This document shows positions 1-6,511 of a stretch of 13,770 nucleotides of DNA, piece after piece. A program made the translations under genes and the position numbers. The notes beneath the pieces were generated by a model. It searched no databases. It was not told where the DNA came from and was given only the letters and a program-made list of their open reading frames with translations. Source of the stretch: an uncultured Pseudomonadota bacterium (GTDB taxonomy: Bacteria; Myxococcota_A; UBA796; CAJQPC01); the NCBI GenBank assembly GCA_937915955.1, contig CALGIB010000797.1, positions 1-13,770 on the forward strand. The letters run 5' to 3'. Each line of letters opens with the position of its first letter. Positions within the stretch are counted from its first letter, which is position 1.

Positions 1-63
1 CCGCTTAGTGCCGTCCACCCGGGGGGACTTGGACTCGTCTGTCAAATCTTTGAATGTGGCGTC

Positions 64-276
64 GTGGGCGCGGGTAGCCAGAAAACTCTGTTCCTTTTCC
101 TTCTCTACCTGGTTCCCCTCGTCATCGGCCAGGGCTTTGGCCCACTCATCGGCCAAGCCCTGATCGCCGCCGCCACCGCGCTGGGGACCACCACGGCGGT
201 CCTGGCGTGCGTCTGGGCGGTGTTCGACGACAAGCACCGGCTGCGGGTGGACCGCATCCTCCGAAGCGGAGGTTAG
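64..276 (+). CDS. small two-helix membrane protein, unknown function
   Basis: I do not recognise this 70-residue product. It has two hydrophobic stretches, about residues 8-26 and 27-54, separated by a Gly/Pro-rich turn, and then a charged tail (residues 55-67) rich in Arg, Lys and Asp. It is therefore probably an inner-membrane hairpin with a cytoplasmic tail. The proposed start is GTG at 64 with no clear Shine-Dalgarno sequence. The frame is open to the left edge of the window, so the start is uncertain and the gene could extend further. It ends 9 bases before the next gene and probably shares its transcript. The G/C-ending codon preference matches the neighbours, which supports coding, but no family assignment is possible by eye. 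Confidence 0.5.
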   Translation: MGAGSQKTLFLFLLYLVPLVIGQGFGPLIGQALIAAATALGTTTAVLACVWAVFDDKHRLRVDRILRSGG

Positions 277-285
277 AAGAGCGCC

Positions 286-723
286 ATGAGCACTGGAATC
301 AAGGTCGCGATCGGACTCGTCCTCCTCTGTGTCCTGGCCTGCGCGGGCCTGGTCCTGGGCGGCAAGATGTGGTTCGAGGCCAACAAGGATGACCTGCTGG
401 CCATGGGCGAGCGCGCCGAGGCCGAGGGCGAGGCCTTCGGCATGGGCGCCGCGCAGCCAGGCTGTGTGAACGAAGCCATGCGCCGCGTGGACGGCTGCGG
501 TGAGCTGGATCCTCTCTGCGAGGCGGAGGTCGGCATCTTCATCGAGGCCTGCCTGCAGGTCGCCTCGCCCACGCCCGGCTTCTGCGACGGCGTGCCCGAG
601 GAGTCCTCGATCATGGACTCGGCCACCTGGCGCCTGGCCACCTGCCAGAACCTGGGCCGCGGCGGCGACGAGGCCTGCGGGCGCATCCTCGGCAGCGTGC
701 AGAAGTACTGCCGCCCCTCGTGA
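286..723 (+). CDS. membrane-anchored eight-cysteine protein, unknown function
   Basis: I do not recognise the family. The 145-residue product starts with a short positively charged N-terminus and one hydrophobic helix (residues 7-25). This is either a membrane anchor or a degenerate lipoprotein signal with Cys19 after VLA; the hydrophobic run continues past Cys19, which favours an anchor. The exported part contains eight cysteines at 60, 71, 78, 89, 100, 120, 131 and 142. Five neighbouring pairs are exactly 11 residues apart, a pattern expected of disulfide-linked helical hairpins. Residues 30-55 are acidic and Ala/Glu-rich, probably a helical spacer. The ATG follows a weak purine-rich stretch. 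The TGA stop overlaps the start of the next gene (TGATG), so the two are likely translationally coupled. A periplasmic location is inferred from the cysteines. Confidence 0.8.
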   Translation: MSTGIKVAIGLVLLCVLACAGLVLGGKMWFEANKDDLLAMGERAEAEGEAFGMGAAQPGCVNEAMRRVDGCGELDPLCEAEVGIFIEACLQVASPTPGFCDGVPEESSIMDSATWRLATCQNLGRGGDEACGRILGSVQKYCRPS

Positions 724-1394
724 TGGCCCTGGCGTTGGCTTGGGGCTCGGCCTGGGCCGGGCACGTGCCGCTCGAGCAGCAGCCCTTGGAGCTTCGCCCG
801 CTGGCTGCGGCCGTGATGGCTCGCAGCGTGCCCCTGAGCGCCTGCTTTCAGAGCGCCGAGCGGGCTGGAGTCAGCGCTCGCGGGAGGGTGGACTGGCTGG
901 CCGAGCTGGACCAGGGGCGGCTCGGCTTTCGGCGCGCCAGCAGCGACCAGGTGGACAACGCCCGACTGCTCGGCTGCCTGGACGGGGCCCTGTCCGAGGC
1001 CGACTTCGGAACGATCTCGGGGGTCTATGTCATCCCGATCGACTTCGATGCCGGCCTGTTCGGCGTCGGCGAGCTGCGGTCGGCGGGCTCCGATGATCTG
1101 GAGCTCGCGCTCTCGCGCGGGGTCGGGGACTGTGTCGCCAGCGCACGTCGGCGCGGGGACGCGCTCGAGGGCGAGCTGTCGGTGGGCGTGGCCCTTGCGC
1201 AGGGGCGCAGCGAGGTCGCGCAGGTCTCCGGTGGCTCCGCGGCGCTGAAGACCTGTGTCCGCGCGGTCCTCAGCGGAGTACCCGTGCCCGAGGGGACCGA
1301 CCGGCGGCTCGACTACCGGATCCCGCTCGGTCCGTCCGAGGGCGCAGACGCGCTGCCCGGGAGCCGGCCTGCCAGGCTGGCCATCCAGGAGTGA
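723..1394 (+). CDS. exported protein with two AgmX/PglI-like Cys-pair domains
   Basis: The 223-residue product begins with a short hydrophobic leader ending near AWA (residues 10-12), a plausible but atypically uncharged signal peptide. Two similar modules follow. The first runs from about 35 to 108 with Cys41 and Cys85, and the second from about 131 to 202 with Cys137 and Cys178. Each has the order Cys, a helix-like A..G stretch, a G-[RE]-[VL] strand, a Ser-rich turn, L..C, and a closing hydrophobic strand (VIPIDF or YRIPL). That layout resembles the AgmX/PglI C-terminal domain of myxobacterial proteins, known as a tail on gliding and envelope proteins. The assignment is by pattern only. I prefer ATG 723, which overlaps the upstream stop, although GTG 720 is possible. 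It probably belongs to the same operon as the two preceding small genes. Confidence 0.75.
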   Translation: MALALAWGSAWAGHVPLEQQPLELRPLAAAVMARSVPLSACFQSAERAGVSARGRVDWLAELDQGRLGFRRASSDQVDNARLLGCLDGALSEADFGTISGVYVIPIDFDAGLFGVGELRSAGSDDLELALSRGVGDCVASARRRGDALEGELSVGVALAQGRSEVAQVSGGSAALKTCVRAVLSGVPVPEGTDRRLDYRIPLGPSEGADALPGSRPARLAIQE

Positions 1395-1432
1395 GGCTGG
1401 CCCGGCTCTTGCTCTGAGACAGCCCTGAACCC

Positions 1433-1438
1433 AGAGGA
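1433..1438 (+). promoter_or_regulatory. ribosome binding site of the universal stress protein gene
   Basis: AGAGGA lies four bases before the ATG at 1443 and fixes that start. The 48-base gap before the gene shows no convincing -35/-10 pair, so the gene may be read through from upstream. Confidence 0.6.
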
Positions 1439-1442
1439 CCGC

Positions 1443-2249
1443 ATGAATCGAATCGTCGTCGGTGTCAGCTTTCGCTCGCACTGGAAGGCGCTGGACGCCG
1501 TCGCAGCTCGCCTCGCTCATGGCGCGAACGCCGAGGTCGTCCTCACGCACGTCGGCGCCGACCGGGCCGCCATCGAGGAGCTCCGCTGGGACGTCAGCCT
1601 GCTGCAGGACTTCCGGGATCAGGACATCGGCGCGCGCCTCGAGTGGCGGCAGGGCGATCCCGTCGTCCAGTTGGTGGCCTGCGTCGACGAGCACGCCCCC
1701 GCCATGCTCCTGGTCGGCGCGAGCACGGTACACGACGCTCGCCGAGGATTCCTCGGGAGCACCACGCAGCGCCTGATCCACCAGGTCACCTCGCCGCTGG
1801 TCGTCGTGCCCACGGACATGCCCATTCCCCGGCAGGACAAGCCCTGGCGCGTGGTCTACGCGACCGACCTGAGCAGCGACGGACTGGCCGGGGTGGACAA
1901 GGCGCTGGCGCTGGCCGAGGCCTTCCAGGGTGAGCTGCAGGTCCTGCACGTCGTGAAGGGGCGCCACCACGGCGGACTCTGGTCCCAGACGGGAGACCCC
2001 TCCGAGGGGATCAGCAACGCCGGCAAGCTGGCCGCGGCGGTGGAGCACATCGCCTGCGAGACCGACTTCGATCCCGAGCTGATCCACGTGCTCTCGTGCC
2101 CGAGCGTGGCCTACGGCATCCTGGACGAGTGCGAGCGCCTGGAGGCCGACGTCATCATCCTGGCGACCCGCGCCGAAGACCCCAACGTGAGCGTCGCCCA
2201 GGCCGTGCTCCGCCTGAGCGAGGTCCCCGTGTGCCTGCTCCGCCGCTGA
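1443..2249 (+). CDS. tandem-domain universal stress protein (UspA family)
   Basis: This 268-residue protein has two fused Usp domains, about residues 1-124 and 134-268. The first opens with the typical strand IVVGVSF and carries the nucleotide-loop signature in the form G92-x2-T95-x9-G105-S106, followed by the strand SPLVVVP. The usual second glycine of the G-2x-G-9x-G-S/T motif is Thr here. The second domain opens with RVVYATDLS, a common start for Usp repeats. Its C-terminal loop (residues 239-268) lacks the glycine motif but keeps the final strand VPVCLLRR, so ATP binding, if any, is expected in domain 1 only. Usp proteins are cytoplasmic stress-response factors that often bind ATP. The start is supported by a nearby AGAGGA. 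It sits between two envelope-gene groups with no obvious partner. Confidence 0.93.
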   Translation: MNRIVVGVSFRSHWKALDAVAARLAHGANAEVVLTHVGADRAAIEELRWDVSLLQDFRDQDIGARLEWRQGDPVVQLVACVDEHAPAMLLVGASTVHDARRGFLGSTTQRLIHQVTSPLVVVPTDMPIPRQDKPWRVVYATDLSSDGLAGVDKALALAEAFQGELQVLHVVKGRHHGGLWSQTGDPSEGISNAGKLAAAVEHIACETDFDPELIHVLSCPSVAYGILDECERLEADVIILATRAEDPNVSVAQAVLRLSEVPVCLLRR

Positions 2250-2251
2250 GT

Positions 2252-2267
2252 TGTGCGGATCGGCACA
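2252..2267. promoter_or_regulatory. 16-bp imperfect dyad downstream of the stress protein gene
   Basis: TGTGCGGATCGGCACA is an inverted repeat with one mismatched pair: arms TGTGC and GCACA around a central GATC. It lies two bases after the stress-protein stop codon. It has no following T-run, so it is a poor intrinsic terminator. It could be a weak RNA hairpin or an operator for the operon starting at 2318. Confidence 0.3.
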
Positions 2268-2289
2268 GGACCTGAGATCGTGGCGCCGC

Positions 2290-2295
2290 TAGAAT
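2290..2295 (+). promoter_or_regulatory. possible -10 box for the amidohydrolase operon
   Basis: TAGAAT resembles a sigma-70-type -10 hexamer and stands out in very GC-rich surroundings. Transcription would start near 2302, shortly before the GGAGG at 2309 and GTG at 2318. No good -35 hexamer lies 16-18 bases upstream, so the call is weak, or the promoter needs an activator. Confidence 0.25.
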
Positions 2296-2308
2296 GCGCC
2301 TCCCGCCT

Positions 2309-2313
2309 GGAGG
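2309..2313 (+). promoter_or_regulatory. Shine-Dalgarno sequence that decides the amidohydrolase start
   Basis: GGAGG lies four bases before GTG 2318. It argues for that start over the in-frame ATG at 2294, which has no ribosome binding site and would put eight extra residues in front of the signal peptide. Confidence 0.55.
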
Positions 2314-2317
2314 CGCC

Positions 2318-5300
2318 GTGCGTCCGCTGCTCGCCCTGTCCCTGCTGCTGCCCTCGGTGGCCGGCGCCAAGAAGCCTGCCGAGTCCGAGTCCTACGACAT
2401 CGAGACCGACCATCGCTTCAAGGAGACCTTGAAGACGACCCTGTCCACGGGCACGTGGATGAGCGTGGACGTCCACCCGGACGGGGATCGCGTCGCCTTC
2501 GATCTGATGGGCGACATCTGGGTGATGGGCAGCGACGGCGGGCAGGCCGAGCAGCTGACCTCGGGCCCCGCCTGGGACCAGGATCCGCGCTGGTCGCCGG
2601 ACGGCAGCCGCCTGCTCTACGTGAGCGACAAGGGCGGAAACCAGGAGATCTGGATCCGCGAGATGGACAGCGGCGAGGCCCAGGCCTTCACCAAGGGGCG
2701 CCCCGCGCGCTTCGGCGAGGCGGACTGGAGCCCCGACGGGCAGCACATCGTGGCGCGCAAGCGCGTGGTCGACACGCGCAGCATCGGCATGTGCGAGCTC
2801 TGGCTCTTCGACGTGGACGGCGGCGACGGCGTGCAGTTGACCGAGACGGCGGCCTCGCCCTTCCCCGTCGGTGCGCAGTTCAGCGCCGACGGCGACGCGA
2901 TCTACTACGCCGCGACGCCCTGGCGCTTCCAGTACGACCGCGACCCGAACACGCCGATCTACGACCTGCACCGCCTGGACCTGCAGACGGGTGAGGTGGT
3001 GCGGCTGACCGCCGAGGCCGGCGGCGCCTTCAACCCCGCGGTGAACCCCAAGGACGGCCGCGTGGCGATCCTGCGCCGCAAGGCCACCGAGACGATCCTG
3101 GAGATCTACGACCCCTGGGATGGCAGCCGCCAGCGCGTGGGTCAGCTGGTCCTCGAGCACGACAACATCGAGGGCTTCGCGCTCAACGGCACCTACAGCC
3201 ACATGGACTGGACCCCCGACGGCCGCGAGCTGGTCCTCTGGAACGAGGGCGGGCTGCAGCGGGTCGAGGTCCACAGCGCCAAGGCCCAGGCCATCCCCTT
3301 CAGCGCGGACATCGAGCTGGACCACGCGCGCATCGTGCACAACAAGCACGCCGTCGCCAGCGAAGAGCTCGTCGAGGCCAAGCTGATCCGCTGGCCTCGG
3401 GTCTCGCCGGATGGCACTCGGGTGGTCTTCGAGGCGCTGGGACGCCTGTGGGTCCAGGACGTCGAGGGCGGACCCGCCGAGGCCATCACCGACGGGAGCT
3501 CCCGCCCCGTCGGCCCGACCTGGCACCCGGGCGGCGAGGCCATCGCGTACGCCACCTGGGACGACCAGTCCCAGGGCGCCGTCTGGGTCCAGGATCTCGA
3601 GACGGGCGACGTCGAGCGCATCACCGATCGCCCGGCCCAGTACCTGGCCCCGAGCTTCAGCCCCGACGGCACGCAGCTGGCCTGGATTCGCGGCTCGGGC
3701 GCGCCCAAGCGGGGGCACGCCACCAACGGCGAGCTCTGGTGGCGCCTGGAGCGCTACGACGGCGACAAAGTGCACGACCTTATGTCCTGGGGCTCCAGCA
3801 ACCGCAGCGAGATCGGCTGGAGCGCGGACGGACAGCGCCTGATGCTGGTCGAGGACGAGGCCCAGAGCGCGCCCAACAGCCACGCCAAGACGGTGCTGAA
3901 GTCTCTGTCCCTGGACGGCTACGACAGCCGGATCCTGGCTCGGTGGGACCGGGGCCTGGGCGCGAGCGTGTCGCCGGACGGCAGCACCCTGGCCTTCATC
4001 GAGCACCACGAGGTCTACACTGTGCCGATGCCCGCCGTGGGCGGCAAGACGCTGGAGCTGGGGGTCGAGGACGGGCCGCTTCCCATCACCCGGGTCGGCG
4101 AGCGCGCCGGGGACTGGCTGGGCTGGACCGGCCAGCACACCCTGACCTGGTCGATCGGCAACACACTGTTCATCGGAGACGAGGAGCTGAAGCTCGAGGC
4201 CGTCATGCCCCGAGCGCACGGCGAGGGGCTCATCGCCTACACGAACGCGCTGATCCACACCATGGGGCCGGCGGGGACGGTGCGGGGCACGCTGCTGGTC
4301 GAGGGCGAGCGCATCAGGGCCGTGGGCTCGGGCGTGGTGATCCCGGGGGACGCCGAGGTGGTCGATCTGACCGGGAAGACCGTGATCCCCGGCCTGATCG
4401 ACGTGCACGCCCACCTCCACTACGGCGCCAGCGATGCCCACCCGCAGCGCTCTTGGGCCCACGAGATCAACCTCGCCTACGGGGTCACGACCGTCCATGA
4501 CCCCTCGGCCGACAGCGACATCGTGTTCGCGACGGCCGAGCGCATCGAGGCGGGCCTGGAGGCCGGCCCCCGCGTCTACTCCACCGGCTTCATCCTGTAC
4601 GGGGCCTGGGCCAAGTACCGCACGCAGATCGAGGACCTGGACGAGGCCCGCTTCCACATGGACCGCATGGCCTCGCTCGGAGCGGTCAGCGTGAAGAGCT
4701 ACCAGCAGAGCGCGCGGGACCAGCGGCAGTGGGTCCTGCAGGCCGCCGACGAGGCCGGGCTCAACGTCTATCCCGAGGGAGGTGGCGACTTCATGAACAA
4801 TATGAACATGTTGGTTGATGGACACACGGGCATCGAGCACGCTCTGCCCTTGGCTCCGCTCTACGACGACGCCATCCAACTCTACGTCGCGAGCGGGGCG
4901 GGCTACACGCCGACGCTGCTGGTCGCCTACGGGGGCACCTCGGGCGAGCGGTACTTCTATCAGAACACAGACTTATTGAACGATGACAAGTTCTTACGCT
5001 TCGCACCCGAGGACTGGGTGGACCGCAGTCTGCGTCGGCAGGAGTTCCACGTGCGGGACGACGACTGGCACCACCAGGCGGTGGCCGAGGCGGCGGCGGT
5101 GCTGGAGGAGGCCGGAGTCCGGGTCAACCTGGGTGGCCACGGTCAGGTCCAGGGTATGGGGCCTCACTGGGAGCTCTGGGCGCTGGCGCAGGGCATGTCC
5201 GCCGAAGCGGCGCTTCGGTCAGCGACCATCAACGGAGCCTGGTACATCGGGATGGACGATGACCTGGGCAGCATCGAGCCGGGCAAGCTGGCCGACCTGG

Positions 5301-5407
5301 TCATCCTCGACAAGGACCCGATGGTGGACATCCACAACAGCACCGCGATCGACGAAGTGGTGAAGGGTGGTGTGCGCTACGACGGCGAGACGCTGGAGTG
5401 GCGCTAG
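2318..5407 (+). CDS. exported amidohydrolase with N-terminal PD40/TolB-like propeller
   Basis: This 1029-residue protein has a signal peptide with likely cleavage after VAGA (residue 17). A long beta-propeller region follows (about 45-600) with repeated PD40 signatures such as W-SPDG at 92 and further SPDG/TPDG repeats. The C-terminus (about 630-1029) is an amidohydrolase TIM-barrel. Visible metal-site elements are the H697-A-H699 pair in the PGLIDVHAHLH strand, Lys793 in VKSY (the expected bridging, possibly carboxylated lysine), and His836/His841. A GGHGQ segment at His941 stands where many relatives have the final Asp. It ends with the usual GSIEPGKLADLVIL strand. Such fusions are widespread in Myxococcota and marine proteobacteria and are thought to act on peptide or cyclic amide substrates in the periplasm. 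The real substrate cannot be read from sequence. GTG 2318 fits the ribosome binding site; ATG 2294 is the alternative. The stop abuts the next start. Confidence 0.95.
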   Translation: MRPLLALSLLLPSVAGAKKPAESESYDIETDHRFKETLKTTLSTGTWMSVDVHPDGDRVAFDLMGDIWVMGSDGGQAEQLTSGPAWDQDPRWSPDGSRLLYVSDKGGNQEIWIREMDSGEAQAFTKGRPARFGEADWSPDGQHIVARKRVVDTRSIGMCELWLFDVDGGDGVQLTETAASPFPVGAQFSADGDAIYYAATPWRFQYDRDPNTPIYDLHRLDLQTGEVVRLTAEAGGAFNPAVNPKDGRVAILRRKATETILEIYDPWDGSRQRVGQLVLEHDNIEGFALNGTYSHMDWTPDGRELVLWNEGGLQRVEVHSAKAQAIPFSADIELDHARIVHNKHAVASEELVEAKLIRWPRVSPDGTRVVFEALGRLWVQDVEGGPAEAITDGSSRPVGPTWHPGGEAIAYATWDDQSQGAVWVQDLETGDVERITDRPAQYLAPSFSPDGTQLAWIRGSGAPKRGHATNGELWWRLERYDGDKVHDLMSWGSSNRSEIGWSADGQRLMLVEDEAQSAPNSHAKTVLKSLSLDGYDSRILARWDRGLGASVSPDGSTLAFIEHHEVYTVPMPAVGGKTLELGVEDGPLPITRVGERAGDWLGWTGQHTLTWSIGNTLFIGDEELKLEAVMPRAHGEGLIAYTNALIHTMGPAGTVRGTLLVEGERIRAVGSGVVIPGDAEVVDLTGKTVIPGLIDVHAHLHYGASDAHPQRSWAHEINLAYGVTTVHDPSADSDIVFATAERIEAGLEAGPRVYSTGFILYGAWAKYRTQIEDLDEARFHMDRMASLGAVSVKSYQQSARDQRQWVLQAADEAGLNVYPEGGGDFMNNMNMLVDGHTGIEHALPLAPLYDDAIQLYVASGAGYTPTLLVAYGGTSGERYFYQNTDLLNDDKFLRFAPEDWVDRSLRRQEFHVRDDDWHHQAVAEAAAVLEEAGVRVNLGGHGQVQGMGPHWELWALAQGMSAEAALRSATINGAWYIGMDDDLGSIEPGKLADLVILDKDPMVDIHNSTAIDEVVKGGVRYDGETLEWR

Positions 5408-6511
5408 GTGAGTCTGCTCCTGATCGCCACCCTGGGCCTGGCTCGGGCCCAGGATCTGCCCGCGCCGGACCCGGTCGCGGAGCGGGTCGAGCAGGACGCG
5501 AGCAACCGCAAGGCGCTGCGCCGCGCGGGCGCCGCGGGCATCCTGGTGGGTGGCCTCTGGTGGCTGGCCTGGGGCGACACCTTCAACGTCGGCGACCCGG
5601 CGAGCCTGTTGGCAGGCATGGGCCTGATCGCGGCGGGCGGCGCGGTCGTCGGTGGCAGCGTCGACCTGCTGGCCGACGGTGGCCTGCCCTTGGAGCAGCG
5701 CGTCCAGACGCCGCCTATCGCCCTGTACGCGGGGCCGGGCGGGACCTCCATCCTGGGCGAGGCGAGGCCGCCCAGCCTGGGCATGTCCCTCGGGCCCGGG
5801 CTGCGCCTGGGCGAGGGCGCGCTCCTGGTGCTCGGCGGGGACCTGCACGGCAGCCTCGGTGCCACCGTGGACGTCGACCCGCGCGTCCAGGGCAGCTTCG
5901 ATGCGGCCCTGTCCCAGCGCTCCTGGGGTTGGGACCTGGACCCGGAGCTGAGGCTGGAGCCGGCTGTCCTGGCGGGCTCGGGCGAGGGCCACTGGCAGCT
6001 GCGGGTGCGCCCATGGGTCCGCCAGCGCAGTCACAGCCTGGCCTACGCGGACGACAGCTCGCGGGACTTCCGTCGAAGCTCGATCGCGCCTCAGCTGGGG
6101 CTCCACTGGAGGCTCTCGGGGCGGCAGTCGTTCACCGCCTACGTGGGCCCGCGCTGGGACTTCACCTCGTGGTCCGAGGGCCAGGAGCGCGGCTCGCTGT
6201 CCCCGCGTCTCGGGCCCATCGTGGGCGAGGCCCGCTACGATATCCACACCGAGGGCCTGGGCTGGAGTCCGGGGGGCTGGTCCACGCGAGGGCGACTGCG
6301 CTTCGCCTATGTGCACGACAGCTTTGACGGTCAGGGCATGGACTGGGGCGCCGCCATCGGCTTCTTCGGGCCCCTGGTCCTGCGCTACGACCACATGTTC
6401 GTGGCCCCGAAGCGGCCGCTCGGCTTCCAGGTCGGTCTGGGCTGGACGCTGGGCGAGGGCGGCGGGCTCGGCCTTCAGGTGGGCATGCAGGCCCTTGGGA
6501 GGGGCCGATGA
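5408..6511 (+). CDS. exported, probably beta-barrel outer-membrane protein, unknown function
   Basis: This 367-residue protein is not recognised by family. It starts with GTG directly after the upstream stop, with GGAG nine bases before it inside the amidohydrolase gene. The leader LLLIATLGLARA ends at Ala14-Gln15, a typical signal-peptidase site. Residues 37-90 hold two Gly-rich hydrophobic segments (near 42-54 and 65-88). From about 98 onward there are alternating polar/hydrophobic strands rich in Gly, Trp, Tyr and Arg, such as LRVRPWVRQR, YVGPRWDF and GLGLQVGM near the C-terminus, suggesting an outer-membrane barrel. The last residues (GRGR) lack the classic terminal Phe/Trp. Translational coupling to the genes on both sides suggests a shared role with the secreted amidohydrolase and the phosphoesterase lipoprotein, but the partnership is inference. 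Confidence 0.8.
   Translation: MSLLLIATLGLARAQDLPAPDPVAERVEQDASNRKALRRAGAAGILVGGLWWLAWGDTFNVGDPASLLAGMGLIAAGGAVVGGSVDLLADGGLPLEQRVQTPPIALYAGPGGTSILGEARPPSLGMSLGPGLRLGEGALLVLGGDLHGSLGATVDVDPRVQGSFDAALSQRSWGWDLDPELRLEPAVLAGSGEGHWQLRVRPWVRQRSHSLAYADDSSRDFRRSSIAPQLGLHWRLSGRQSFTAYVGPRWDFTSWSEGQERGSLSPRLGPIVGEARYDIHTEGLGWSPGGWSTRGRLRFAYVHDSFDGQGMDWGAAIGFFGPLVLRYDHMFVAPKRPLGFQVGLGWTLGEGGGLGLQVGMQALGRGR

Noticed and set aside
29..55. TTGGAC (29-34) and TTGAAT (50-55) as a promoter for the first gene
   Set aside because: The spacing is only 15 bases and the first gene may extend beyond the window, so support is too weak.
273..2087. A 604-codon open frame antisense to the small envelope genes and the stress-protein gene
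   Set aside because: No recognisable domain, and the opposite strand encodes a clear universal stress protein. It is a composition artefact.
2111..4879. A 922-codon open frame antisense to the amidohydrolase gene
   Set aside because: It mirrors the plus-strand gene, its product is low-complexity in Ala, Val, Gly, Arg and His with no motif, and long antisense frames are expected at such GC content. The plus-strand product shows clear PD40 and amidohydrolase motifs.
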